The translations under genes and the position numbers were made by a program. This document shows, one piece after another, positions 34,993 to 44,658 of a stretch of 64,000 nucleotides of DNA. The DNA lies in contig NZ_FOVN01000001.1 of the NCBI RefSeq assembly GCF_900115185.1, forward strand, positions 434,001-498,000, read 5' to 3'. Under the pieces are notes generated by a model, which saw only the letters and a list, made by a program, of their open reading frames with translations, was not told the origin of the DNA and made no database searches. Each line of letters starts with the position of its first letter. The stretch's first letter is position 1. Source of the stretch: Algorimicrobium echini (lineage in GTDB: Bacteria > Bacteroidota > Bacteroidia > Flavobacteriales > Flavobacteriaceae).

Positions 34993-36633
34993 TCACTTTT
35001 TTAGATAATACTTTAATAATTTGGCAGTAGAGGTGTCATGATTGGCAAAAGTGTTATTTTTTATTTCTTGTAAAATATTTGTAGCCAATTGTTTTCCCAG
35101 CTCTACGCCAAATTGGTCATAACTAAAAATATTCCAAATAATACCTTGAACAAATATTTTATGCTCATAAAGTGCTATAAGTTTCCCTAAACTCTCTGGT
35201 GTTAGTTGTTTAATGAATATGGTGTTTGTTGGATTATTTCCTTCAAACACTTTAAAAGGCACTAAAGATTGAATAGTTTCTAGTTTTTTACCTTGTCTAC
35301 TATATTCTTCAAGCACTTCAGCTTCCGCTTTGCCATTCATTAATGCTTCCGTTTGTGCAATGAAATTAGATATTAATTTATCTTGATGCGCTTGATTTCC
35401 ATGAAGGGAATTAACAAAACCAATAAAATCGGCAGGTATAAGTTTGGTGCCTTGGTGTATTAATTGAAAAAATGCGTGTTGTGAATTCGTTCCAGGCTCA
35501 CCCCAAATTACAGTTCCTGTTTGATAGGATACTGGCTCGCCGTTTCTATCAATTGATTTACCATTACTTTCCATTATACCCTGTTGCAAATAGGTTGCAA
35601 ACTGATTTAAATATTGCGTATAAGGTATCACGGCTTCAGTTTCAGCATTAAAAAAATTATTATACCAAATACTGATTAAAGCTAAAACTACTGGTATATT
35701 TTCATTAAAAGGAGTTGTTTTAAAATGCGCATCCATTTTATGTGCTCCTTGTAATAGTTTATCAAAATTATCAAAACCAATAGATAAACTTATGGATAAA
35801 CCAACCGCGCTCCAAAGTGAAAACCTACCACCTACCCAATCCCACATTGGGAAAATATTATCAGCATGAATTCCAAACTCTTGCACACTTGAAACATTTG
35901 TAGAAACGGCTACAAAATGTTTTGCTATAGCTTCTTTTGGAGCAGATTTTAAAAACCAATCCCTAATTGTATTAGCGTTAGAGAGTGTTTCTTGTGTGGT
36001 AAACGTTTTTGATACAATAACAAATAATGTTGTTTCTGGATTGAGTTTTTTGACAATTTCACTCACATGATCGCCATCCACATTACTTACAAAATGCGTA
36101 GTTAAATGATTTGAATAATACTGTAAAGCATCTACAACCATAGCAGGACCCAAATCCGAACCACCAATACCAATATTTACCACATCTGTAAAAGGTTTCC
36201 CAGAATAACCTGTTAAATCACCTTTTACCACACGATTGGTGAAGATTTCTATCTGCTTTTTTACTGCATAAATTTCAGGTATAATGTTAACACCATTCAC
36301 TAAAACGGTAGTGTTTTTAGGCGCTCTCAAGGCTGTGTGTAGTACAGCACGACCTTCAGTTTCATTAATAATCTCGCCTGAAAATTGACTTTCAATAGCT
36401 TCTTGAAGTTTGGTTTCTTTGGCTAGCTTAATTAATAAATCAAGTGTTTTGTTCGTAATTCTGTTTTTTGAAAAATCGACAAAAAAATCATCCCACTCTA
36501 TTGAAAACGTATCTGCTCGCTTTGTATCGTTTGCAAATAAATCTGTCATTTTCTGATTTTTAATCTCTGAAAAATGCTCACGAAGACTTTGCCACGCTTT
36601 TGTGGTTGTTGGGTTAATTTTTGGTAAAGACAT
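34993..36633 (-). CDS. pgi: Glucose-6-phosphate isomerase
   Basis: This enzyme interconverts glucose 6-phosphate and fructose 6-phosphate in glycolysis and gluconeogenesis. At 546 residues it is a full-length PGI of the long bacterial/eukaryotic type. Recognisable blocks: [57 protein letters not shown] and [18 protein letters not shown], including the conserved catalytic Glu and His. It is 8 bases downstream of the M23 lipoprotein gene and is probably in the same transcript. Confidence 0.97.
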   Translation of the reverse strand: MSLPKINPTTTKAWQSLREHFSEIKNQKMTDLFANDTKRADTFSIEWDDFFVDFSKNRITNKTLDLLIKLAKETKLQEAIESQFSGEIINETEGRAVLHTALRAPKNTTVLVNGVNIIPEIYAVKKQIEIFTNRVVKGDLTGYSGKPFTDVVNIGIGGSDLGPAMVVDALQYYSNHLTTHFVSNVDGDHVSEIVKKLNPETTLFVIVSKTFTTQETLSNANTIRDWFLKSAPKEAIAKHFVAVSTNVSSVQEFGIHADNIFPMWDWVGGRFSLWSAVGLSISLSIGFDNFDKLLQGAHKMDAHFKTTPFNENIPVVLALISIWYNNFFNAETEAVIPYTQYLNQFATYLQQGIMESNGKSIDRNGEPVSYQTGTVIWGEPGTNSQHAFFQLIHQGTKLIPADFIGFVNSLHGNQAHQDKLISNFIAQTEALMNGKAEAEVLEEYSRQGKKLETIQSLVPFKVFEGNNPTNTIFIKQLTPESLGKLIALYEHKIFVQGIIWNIFSYDQFGVELGKQLATNILQEIKNNTFANHDTSTAKLLKYYLKK

Positions 36634-36641
36634 AAGTATAT

Positions 36642-37931
36642 TTAATCTAGTTGAGTAATTAAATCTTCTTCAGGCGTATGCTCTAAACCTTCAGACTTTT
36701 TAACTTGAATTGCGTCCAGTTGCGTTTTCAAAGGCTTAATAAAGTCTAAATATCGGGTTTTTAAACTATCGGAAATAGGTTCCGCTTCAGGAAGCTTTTG
36801 TTTAAAAGGATCTACCTGTTTACCATTTTTCCAAAAACGGTAACATACATGAGGTCCAGAGGTATTACCAGTCATACCTACCCAACCAATTACATCGCCT
36901 TGTTTAACATATTGCCCAACTTTTACATTTTGCTTCTTCATATGAAGGTATTGCGTTTCATAAGCGGAATTATGTCTAATTTTAACATAATTACCATTAC
37001 CTCTAGTATAGGCTGATTTCGTAACGGTTCCATTAGCTGTAGAGCGAATAGGTGTCCCTATATTAGCTGAAAAATCGGTGCCTTTATGTGGTCTGATTTT
37101 ATTTCCGTAAAGTGCAATACGCCTTTTTAAATTGTAGCGGGAGGAAATTCGTTTGTATTCAACTGGTGCTTTTAAAAAGGCACGACGTAAGTTTTTAGCT
37201 TCTTCGTTAAAATAGTCGGTTAAACCTTTAACGCTATCTGTTTCAAACTCGAACGCATAAAATGGTTCACTTTTATGATCAAAATAGGCTGCTTTAATTT
37301 TATCTATTCCAGCGTAAATAGTATCGTCAATATACTTGTCTGTGTAAATTATTTTAAAGTGATCTCCTTTTTGTAGTCGCGTAAAATCAATTGTCCATGC
37401 ATAAATATCGGACATTTTATAAGCTAATAATAAACTTTTTCCACCATCTGAAAGTGTTTGCGACAAATCACTATTAATAACACCTCCAAATTCTTTTTCA
37501 ACATAGGTTATTGGTTTTCTGCTAGTAAAAGCATGAATAGAATCTTTAAAATTTAAAACCACATATTCCTCACGATTTGGCTGATATATGAACGTTAGGG
37601 CTTGTTGCAAAGAATCTTTAGAACATAATACAGTATATGGCTTCCCTAATTGTAGTTTTCTAATATCGAAATCATTTTTGGTTTGTTCAGCGATTTGAAA
37701 AATTTTTGGATAGCCAATCTTGTAACGCTCCATAATAACACCAAAACTCTCACCTTTCCTAATAGTATCGCGTTTTACTACGTAATCGTTTAAGTTAAAG
37801 CCAAACTCTTTGAGTTCTTCTGGAGGAATAACAGCTGCAAATTCGTCTTCAATAACGGGTTCGGGTTTGTCGTCCTTACAACCCAAAAATGTTGCTAATA
37901 AGGCAAAAAGAATTATACATTCTCTCCCCAT
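36642..37931 (-). CDS. M23-family peptidase-like lipoprotein with altered zinc site
   Basis: This is a lipoprotein of about 429 residues. I chose ATG 37931 because it gives a clean lipoprotein signal with Cys 18 (TFLGC); longer starts at 37955 or 38009 lie deeper in kynA. A LysM/OapA-like module (about 50-100, [16 protein letters not shown]) precedes the C-terminal M23 domain. First-site ligands are present as RPHKGTD (His 282, Asp 286) and YLHM (His 330). The usual HxH is HVC (SGPHVCYRF, His 361 and Cys 363), so a zinc-ligand His is replaced by Cys. It could cleave peptidoglycan cross-links or act as a regulator. It overlaps the end of kynA by 19 bases. Confidence 0.85.
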   Translation of the reverse strand: MGRECIILFALLATFLGCKDDKPEPVIEDEFAAVIPPEELKEFGFNLNDYVVKRDTIRKGESFGVIMERYKIGYPKIFQIAEQTKNDFDIRKLQLGKPYTVLCSKDSLQQALTFIYQPNREEYVVLNFKDSIHAFTSRKPITYVEKEFGGVINSDLSQTLSDGGKSLLLAYKMSDIYAWTIDFTRLQKGDHFKIIYTDKYIDDTIYAGIDKIKAAYFDHKSEPFYAFEFETDSVKGLTDYFNEEAKNLRRAFLKAPVEYKRISSRYNLKRRIALYGNKIRPHKGTDFSANIGTPIRSTANGTVTKSAYTRGNGNYVKIRHNSAYETQYLHMKKQNVKVGQYVKQGDVIGWVGMTGNTSGPHVCYRFWKNGKQVDPFKQKLPEAEPISDSLKTRYLDFIKPLKTQLDAIQVKKSEGLEHTPEEDLITQLD

Positions 37932-38830
37932 TCTGCTAATTCTTGTTTGCTCCATAGTTCTGGAAAAAATATTCGTCTTTGATATTTTGGATGCATATAT
38001 TTTACCCATTCGCTTCCTCCTGTTGCTTCTGTTGTTTTACCTCCAATATTTAAATAATGATTGGCGGTGTTATAATGTGCCATAACCCACTTGATGTTAA
38101 CAGTATGGTCATAGTGACGCATGGCGTTTACTAAATCTTTATTCTTTCTAACCTCTACTGGTAACTCTTTAAATTTAGTCCAAAGATTACTTTTATTGTA
38201 GAATTTCGCAAATCTAATAAATTCCTCCTTGTATCGTTCTTCAAAAACTGTTAATAAATAGCTTTTTTTACCCGTTTTGTAGTCTTTTCCTGCTGCTTGC
38301 CAATATAAATGCTCAAAAGCATGCTCAAATGGTGTATTTCTGTCTATAGTTTCACGGAAACGATTATCAATTAAATTGATTAATTCTGTTGATGAAATTT
38401 CAATTTTTCGGTATTGTGCGCTTTGAAAACCACTAGCAGGTGTTAAAGTTGTTCGGAATTTATTGTATTGCTCCACTTCCATGCCTTCTCTCATAATTTC
38501 AAAAGAGGCGGTTAGCATATCGAAATAACGACTAACACGCATCAGTTTTGTAGAAAAGAAATCGGCTGTTAGCTTTTCTGCTGTAGCTACTTGGTCTATT
38601 TCCCAAAGTATCATTTTAAACAACAATTCATTTATTTGATGATACATGATAAACACCATTTCATCGGGTAAAACAGTTCGTTGTGTTTGTAAATCTAAAA
38701 GGGCATCTGTTTGAATATAGTCCCAGTAATTGATAGGTTTGCTATACAATAAACCTTGTAAATGGACTTGTAAGTCTTGTCCTAGATTATCAAATTTCTC
38801 TTTAAGTTGATTGGTTATTTCGTCATTCAT
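37913..38830 (-). CDS. kynA: Tryptophan 2,3-dioxygenase
   Basis: This haem enzyme opens the tryptophan ring to N-formylkynurenine, the first step of the kynurenine pathway. The 305-residue protein has YWDYIQTDALLDLQ near the N-terminus, HQINELLFKMILWE with the distal His, FRTTLTPASGFQSAQYR for substrate contacts, and a C-terminal HYNTANHYLNIGGKTTEATGGSEW (quoted to show the family block, in part the haem-proximal region). The ATG lies 4 bases after the DUF3108 stop. The other kynurenine-pathway genes are not in the window. Confidence 0.94.
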   Translation of the reverse strand: MNDEITNQLKEKFDNLGQDLQVHLQGLLYSKPINYWDYIQTDALLDLQTQRTVLPDEMVFIMYHQINELLFKMILWEIDQVATAEKLTADFFSTKLMRVSRYFDMLTASFEIMREGMEVEQYNKFRTTLTPASGFQSAQYRKIEISSTELINLIDNRFRETIDRNTPFEHAFEHLYWQAAGKDYKTGKKSYLLTVFEERYKEEFIRFAKFYNKSNLWTKFKELPVEVRKNKDLVNAMRHYDHTVNIKWVMAHYNTANHYLNIGGKTTEATGGSEWVKYMHPKYQRRIFFPELWSKQELAEWGENV

Positions 38831-38834
38831 GCTA

Positions 38835-39617
38835 TTAATTTTCTACTATAATTTTAAAAGGATGTTTAAGTCCTTTAAAGGCATCTAAATCTGCCCTTAA
38901 CGAACCTACAGCCAAGTCTGCTTTGATACGTAAAGGTATTCTATTTTTATCATTTGAAACCCACAATGTTAAGCTTTCTTCTTCCTTAAATACACGTCCT
39001 GCCATAACATATGGTCTAAATTTTAAGGTGTTTACTTTCCCAAAGTTTGTTTTAATAACTTCAGTGCCTAAATACCGTAATTTGAAACCATAATTTTCTT
39101 CATCAAAAAACATGTTTACTTGAACCTCATCATTTATTTTTAAATTATCAATATCTAAATTATTGCGCAAATAATAAAATGTAGATACCATATCCTGAAT
39201 ATTAGGTTGGGTATCAAACGTTTTTTTTCGGTTGTGTTTTATATTATTGACATGTGCCTTATTGTTGTTTTGGTCGAATTCTATTTCAATATTTTTGGTG
39301 TGACCACCTTCGTCAATATCTCTAATAAATTTATAAGGTACATTCAGTTTTTTATCAAAATAACTCTCATACCGATCTTTAACTTCAAAAAACCAGCTTA
39401 CTGCACCAGTTGTCCAACCCTTACCTACCACATGATAAACTGGCTTATTTTTATAGATAGATTCGTTTACAGTAAGGGTAGCTTCGCCAGCTTTCATCCA
39501 GCCACTGTAACTCATTTCAAAACGGAACCATTCACCTGTATCAAAGGCACTTTCTATCTGTGAGAATGCAGAATTTAAAGTAAAAATGGTAATTATTAAT
39601 ATTAGTATTTTTTTCAT
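38835..39617 (-). CDS. DUF3108 family exported protein
   Basis: This 260-residue secreted protein has a signal peptide ending at about residue 19 (NSAFSQ). It matches DUF3108 as I recall it: FDTGEWFRFEMSYSGWMKAGEATL at the start (quoted in part), VVGKGWTTGAVSWFFEVKDRYESY, and LTLWVSNDKNRIPLRIKADLAVGS. The family is widespread in Bacteroidota and of unknown function, probably an envelope beta-barrel-like or lipid-binding domain. It heads a cluster with kynA, the M23 lipoprotein and pgi. Confidence 0.85.
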   Translation of the reverse strand: MKKILILIITIFTLNSAFSQIESAFDTGEWFRFEMSYSGWMKAGEATLTVNESIYKNKPVYHVVGKGWTTGAVSWFFEVKDRYESYFDKKLNVPYKFIRDIDEGGHTKNIEIEFDQNNNKAHVNNIKHNRKKTFDTQPNIQDMVSTFYYLRNNLDIDNLKINDEVQVNMFFDEENYGFKLRYLGTEVIKTNFGKVNTLKFRPYVMAGRVFKEEESLTLWVSNDKNRIPLRIKADLAVGSLRADLDAFKGLKHPFKIIVEN

Positions 39618-39700
39618 AAGCTTGATTCTAATTGTAAATCACAACAGTAACGTTGTTTTTTATAAATGATTACAAATAGTATTCCAAAAATAGGAAACAA

Positions 39701-39733
39701 AAAAACTCTATCAGTTATTATGATAGAGTTTTT
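39701..39733 (-). terminator. Intrinsic terminator of hmgA-hppD
   Basis: AAAAACTCTATCA (39701-39713) pairs perfectly with TGATAGAGTTTTT (39721-39733) around GTTATTA. It lies 27 bases after the hppD stop on the minus strand. Confidence 0.92.
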
Positions 39734-39759
39734 ATAATATTCTTATAAATTACAGTTTG

Positions 39760-40923
39760 TTATAAGGTACCTCTTAATGCTTGCTCACGCTCGATAGATT
39801 CAAAAAGAGCTTTAAAATTACCTGCACCAAAACCTCTTGCTCCCATTCGCTGAATAATTTCGAAAAATAACGTGGGTCTATCTTCTACTGGTTTTGTAAA
39901 AATTTGTAACAAATAACCTTCTTCATCAGCATCAATCATGATCCCTAATGATTTTAGTTTTTCTATATCCTCACGCAATTCGTGGCTAAATTCTTCTAAA
40001 CGGCCTGGTACAGAATTGTAATAGGATTCAGGTGGCGTTGATAAAAACTCAACACCTCGCGAACGCAAATCAGAAACGGTTGAAATAATATCGTCGGTTG
40101 CCACTGCAATATGCTGAACACCTGGCCCTTCATAGAAGTCTAAATATTCCTCTATTTGCGATTTCTTTTTCCCTTCTGCTGGCTCATTAATTGGAAATTT
40201 AATACGACCATTTCCATTACTCATTACCTTACTCATAAGTGCTGAATATTCGGTATGAATTTGTTTGTCATCAAAAGATAAAAAGTTAACAAATCCCATA
40301 ATATCTTCGTACCATTTTACCCAGGTGTTCATTTCACCCCATCCTACATTTCCAACCATATGGTCTATAAATTTTAAACCTGTAGGTTTAGGATTATAGT
40401 CTGAATTCCATGCTACAAATCCTGGCATAAATTTCCCGTTGTAATTTTTACGTTCTACAAACATGTGTACGGTTTCTCCATAGGTATAAATACCTGCTCG
40501 AACGACTTCGCCATGTTCATCTTTTTCCACAGTTGGCTCCATATAGGATTTGGCTCCACGCTTGGTAGTTTCTTCATAAGCACTTCTGGCATCATCTACC
40601 CATAGAGCAACAACTTTTACACCATCACCATGTTTAACAATATGGTCGTTTATTGGCGATGAACTCGTTAAAGGCGTGGTTAATACCAAACGGATTTTGT
40701 CCTGTTTCAACACATAACTCACTTGGTCTTTTGATCCTGTTTCTAAACCGCAGTAAGCATAAGACTGAAACCCAAAGGCTGTTTTATAAAAATGCGCTGC
40801 TTGTTTGGCGTTTCCTACATAAAACTCAACGTAATCGGTCCCTAATAATGGCAAGAAGTCTTCAGCTCCTTCAAAAATTTTTTCTAATCCGTATTCTACT
40901 GATTTTATATTTTTTTTACTCAT
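39760..40923 (-). CDS. hppD: 4-hydroxyphenylpyruvate dioxygenase
   Basis: This Fe(II) enzyme turns 4-hydroxyphenylpyruvate into homogentisate in tyrosine breakdown. I chose ATG 40923 over an upstream in-frame TTG, giving about 387 residues. Two VOC domains are visible. Iron ligands are in FIDHMVGNV, GVQHIAVATDD and LFFEIIQRMG, and the C-terminal GFGAGNFKALFESIEREQ block is diagnostic. It lies downstream of hmgA, which uses its product, with 83 bases between them. Confidence 0.96.
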   Translation of the reverse strand: MSKKNIKSVEYGLEKIFEGAEDFLPLLGTDYVEFYVGNAKQAAHFYKTAFGFQSYAYCGLETGSKDQVSYVLKQDKIRLVLTTPLTSSSPINDHIVKHGDGVKVVALWVDDARSAYEETTKRGAKSYMEPTVEKDEHGEVVRAGIYTYGETVHMFVERKNYNGKFMPGFVAWNSDYNPKPTGLKFIDHMVGNVGWGEMNTWVKWYEDIMGFVNFLSFDDKQIHTEYSALMSKVMSNGNGRIKFPINEPAEGKKKSQIEEYLDFYEGPGVQHIAVATDDIISTVSDLRSRGVEFLSTPPESYYNSVPGRLEEFSHELREDIEKLKSLGIMIDADEEGYLLQIFTKPVEDRPTLFFEIIQRMGARGFGAGNFKALFESIEREQALRGTL

Positions 40924-41006
40924 AATAGTGTTTTCATTGATTTGCAAACTTGTTAATTAGATTGCGAATATCTTGTGATGTTAATTTAAAATTTATTTCA
41001 AAATTT

Positions 41007-42167
41007 TTAATGTTCTAGCCACGACTTGTAATAATCTTCATCTGCTATTTTTAAAGCATCCTCTGTAACTTGTAAGGGCTTAAAAGTATCAACCATGACG
41101 GCTAATTCTTTGGTTTCTGTTTTTCCAATGCTTCGTTCAGTAGCTCCAGGGTGTGGACCATGTGGGATTCCTGCCGGATGCAAGGATATGTGACCAGCAT
41201 CTATGTCATTTCGACTCATAAAATCGCCATCAACATAATATAACACCTCATCACTATCTATATTACTATGGTTGTATGGTGCTGGAATAGCTTCTGGATG
41301 ATAATCATACAAACGTGGTACGAAACTACAAACCACAAAGGCAGCGGTTTCAAAAGTTTGATGTACGGGAGGTGGTTGATGAATACGACCTGTTATTGGC
41401 TCAAAATCGTGAATTGAAAAAGCATATGGATAATTAAATCCGTCGTACCCTACTACATCAAACGGATGTGAGGCGTAAACCATCTCAAATATATCGTCTT
41501 GTTTTTTTACTTTTATTAAAAAATCACCTGATTCATTATGCGTTTCTAATTCATGTGGTTGTCTTAAATCGCGTTCACAAAATGGCGCATGCTCTAATAA
41601 TTGCCCAAACCAATTTCTATAACGTTTAGGCGTGTAGATTGGATGTTTAGACTCAACAATAAAGAGACGGTTATCTTCTGTATCAAAATCTATCTTATAG
41701 ATAATGCCACGCGGAATAACGAGGTAGTCACCATATTTGAAATCTAAATTACCAAGCATGGTACGTAGTTTTCCTGTTCCTTTATGCACAAAAATCAGTT
41801 CATCTGAATCTGTATTTTTATAGAAATAATCTTTGGTGGATTGTTTCGGAGCGGCTAAAATTATACTACAATCGCTATTAATTAAAATGGTTTTTCTACT
41901 TTCCAAATAATCCGTTTCAGGTTTTACCTGAAACCCTCTAAACCGGTACGATTGAATACTATTTGCTTTTGCTATTTTAGGAGCAACACTGTATTGTTTT
42001 TGTATTTCTTTTACTTGTGTTGGTCGTTGTTCATGGTAAGAGTTTGTGGACATCCCATCAAAACCAATAGTTCCAAAGAGTTGTTCGTAATATAAACTAC
42101 CATCCTGTTTTCTAAACTGGGTGTGACGTTTTGGAGGAATTTTTCCTAATTTATGATAAAAAGGCAT
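41007..42167 (-). CDS. hmgA: Homogentisate 1,2-dioxygenase
   Basis: This iron enzyme opens the homogentisate ring to maleylacetoacetate. At 386 residues it is of the shorter bacterial type. Visible family features: the cupin N-domain with FVHKGTGKLRTMLGNLDFKYGDYLVIPRG (quoted in part), RIHQPPPVHQTFETAAFVVCSFVPR with iron-binding His, and HPAGIPHGPHPGATE near the C-terminus with further ligands. It is the first gene of a two-gene unit with hppD. The 259-base gap upstream contains no gene and no clear TAnnTTTG box. Confidence 0.95.
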   Translation of the reverse strand: MPFYHKLGKIPPKRHTQFRKQDGSLYYEQLFGTIGFDGMSTNSYHEQRPTQVKEIQKQYSVAPKIAKANSIQSYRFRGFQVKPETDYLESRKTILINSDCSIILAAPKQSTKDYFYKNTDSDELIFVHKGTGKLRTMLGNLDFKYGDYLVIPRGIIYKIDFDTEDNRLFIVESKHPIYTPKRYRNWFGQLLEHAPFCERDLRQPHELETHNESGDFLIKVKKQDDIFEMVYASHPFDVVGYDGFNYPYAFSIHDFEPITGRIHQPPPVHQTFETAAFVVCSFVPRLYDYHPEAIPAPYNHSNIDSDEVLYYVDGDFMSRNDIDAGHISLHPAGIPHGPHPGATERSIGKTETKELAVMVDTFKPLQVTEDALKIADEDYYKSWLEH

Positions 42168-42426
42168 GTTTTTTAATTTTTAAATTGGGTGCTATTTTTA
42201 AAAAATACTTACAAATAGAACACCACATTATAAACTACATAAAGATACTAAAATAAATGTGAATAGACTGATAAACATTGGATTAGAACACCTATTCCAG
42301 GTGTCTATTATTCTGGATTTCTTTTAGTAAGAAACTGAAGATGGGTTAATAAATCTATCCAAAAATGTGTCATAACTCCACAAATATGAGAAAAAAATAT
42401 GACTTTTTAATGCATTGAAATGTACT

Positions 42427-44658
42427 TTAAAACCAGAAACCTAAATTAAAAAACCAGACCCCTTTTTTTACTTCTGGAGACCATGTGTATTTGGCTTCTA
42501 TAGGCCCTAAAAAGGTTTCAATAGAGTAACCAAGCACATAACCTGTGTAGTTTGGAGTTGTTATCCACTCACCTGAATCAAATATATTATCGGCAACATT
42601 AGCTAAATTTGCAGCAGCTATCAGGTGGTGTTTTTTAAACAATTCATAGTCAAAAGTCAACGTTGCTTTTACAAAACTATTCCCTGGTATTGACAAATAA
42701 TCGTATCCATAAAATGAGGTAAAATTATTTATTAAATTATTACCAAATCCTCCAAGTACAAAATCCAAATAGGGCGAGGTATCTTCACCAATCTTAAAAC
42801 CACCTTGCGTTGTTAAATTTCCAGAAAACTTACCAAAACTTTTAGCATATCCCATGGTTGCTTTTCCTATTGAAAATTCTGAAAAATCATTATTAAAATC
42901 TGACGAATAGAGATATAAGTGAAAATCGCCATCAAAAAAGAAGCCTTCATTTGGAAAATATTTATTGTCGTAAGTATCCAGTTTTAACTTTCCATAAACA
43001 CTTAAATAATCACTATTATCAAAAGTGCTTTCTTCTGTGCTTGTACTTGTTAAAATAGTTTCAGAAATAATTTTAAGGCGTTTGTGTTCAGCTCCCAACG
43101 TTAAGGCAAAATCGTTACCTAAAAGCGTTTGGGCATAAAACTGGTTGGTAAAGTCCGACAACTCTACATCCAATTTATTAACATTTATAGCCATTAAATC
43201 TTCATCTGACAAAAGGGATGCTGCTGGAACATTTTTTTTAAATTGATTGTATCGTGATGTGACACCGATACTCCAATAAAAACCCTTGTCTATGTAATAA
43301 TCAAAATTATACCGAATATTATCACCCAAAACAAAATCTAATGAAGCAACATCATCATTAAATACTAATCGTTTTCTAGTTAGATTTAATAAAACACCTG
43401 TTTTATAAAGGTCATCATAATGCAAACCAACCTTAAAGAAAGTACGTGTTTGTGTTTCTAAAACCGAAACGTCTAAATTATATTCACCGTCATTTTCAGT
43501 AGGATGCAACTGATAAACCACAGAATCAAAATTATTGGTGGCTGCTAAATTATTCACACCCTCTACAAAAGCAGTATATTCAATTTTCTTTTCTGGTTTT
43601 ATTTTTAATTTACCGATAACATAGGAACGAGAGTATTTATCGTTTCCAGTAATGTTAATGGTGTTAATCCGGATACTATCAATAACTTTTATAACGCTAG
43701 CCTTTTTGGGCTTAACAACCTGCTGTTTGACAATGTTGTTCAAATCGTCCATTTTCTTTTTTGTAGCTAGCTCGCCATTTTCAATAATTTTTCTCCCATC
43801 ACTAAAAGATATAACGGTATAATCTGTAATATCTGGTTTAATATAAATATCTGTTTTTTTTGCTTTTAACTTCATATCGTTAATGGTCCGATAATTATTT
43901 ATTTGAAGTATAATATCTGGAGCCGAACGCAATTCTTCTCTGGTAGCTAAATCGTCCTGAACATCTACACCAATAATAACATCCATTCCTTTTGCTTTCA
44001 GCTCATCTATAGGATAATTATTAACGACACCTCCATCTATTAATATTTGATTATCTATTACTACAGGTTGAAACAAGGATGGGAATGCACCACTAGCCAC
44101 TATGGATTGTGCTAAACTGCCTTTATCTAGAACCACAGCCTGACCTGTTTCTACATTAGTTGCTATACAGAAAAAAGGAATGGGTAACTTACTAAAATCT
44201 TCTATATCACTCACATGTAAGGTAAGTTTAGACAATAAGCTTAATGTATTTTGACCTCGTGATAAGGCTGAAGGCAATTTCAACTTAAACTTATCAAAAG
44301 GTAAGGTTACCGCATATTTTTCTGAATTATCGCGTTCGTAAAAGGTTTTTGCAGCTCGTGGTAAATTATCATTAATAATTTTATCAAAATCCACATCTCT
44401 AAAAATAGTGTCTATTTGTTTTCCTGAATATCCTGAAGCATATAAAGACCCTATAATAGCTCCCATACTGGTTCCTGCCACATAATCTACTCGAATACCT
44501 AAACTATCAATAACCTTCAAAACACCAATATGTGCCAAGCCTTTTGCGCCTCCTCCACTTAAAACCAAGCCGACTTTAATATCATTATCAGTGTCCTGGT
44601 TTTGAGAAAAACCAGTCATGAAGACAAACCAGCAAAAGACAATTAAACTATACTTCAT
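42427..44658 (-). CDS. Patatin-like phospholipase fused to POTRA and outer-membrane barrel (PlpD-like)
   Basis: This 743-residue protein has a signal peptide (about 1-18). The patatin domain (about 27-220) has the oxyanion GGGAKG (35-40), the nucleophile GTSMG (Ser 64) and the catalytic DGG (Asp 208). A POTRA-like domain (about 325-400, NTINITGNDKYSRSYVIGKL) and a 16-strand-type barrel related to BamA, ending in FNLGFWF, follow. This order matches type Vd autotransporters such as PlpD. It may expose a lipase on the cell surface or keep it in the periplasm. Its ATG overlaps the uvrC stop (ATGA), an unusual operon partner. Confidence 0.9.
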   Translation of the reverse strand: MKYSLIVFCWFVFMTGFSQNQDTDNDIKVGLVLSGGGAKGLAHIGVLKVIDSLGIRVDYVAGTSMGAIIGSLYASGYSGKQIDTIFRDVDFDKIINDNLPRAAKTFYERDNSEKYAVTLPFDKFKLKLPSALSRGQNTLSLLSKLTLHVSDIEDFSKLPIPFFCIATNVETGQAVVLDKGSLAQSIVASGAFPSLFQPVVIDNQILIDGGVVNNYPIDELKAKGMDVIIGVDVQDDLATREELRSAPDIILQINNYRTINDMKLKAKKTDIYIKPDITDYTVISFSDGRKIIENGELATKKKMDDLNNIVKQQVVKPKKASVIKVIDSIRINTINITGNDKYSRSYVIGKLKIKPEKKIEYTAFVEGVNNLAATNNFDSVVYQLHPTENDGEYNLDVSVLETQTRTFFKVGLHYDDLYKTGVLLNLTRKRLVFNDDVASLDFVLGDNIRYNFDYYIDKGFYWSIGVTSRYNQFKKNVPAASLLSDEDLMAINVNKLDVELSDFTNQFYAQTLLGNDFALTLGAEHKRLKIISETILTSTSTEESTFDNSDYLSVYGKLKLDTYDNKYFPNEGFFFDGDFHLYLYSSDFNNDFSEFSIGKATMGYAKSFGKFSGNLTTQGGFKIGEDTSPYLDFVLGGFGNNLINNFTSFYGYDYLSIPGNSFVKATLTFDYELFKKHHLIAAANLANVADNIFDSGEWITTPNYTGYVLGYSIETFLGPIEAKYTWSPEVKKGVWFFNLGFWF

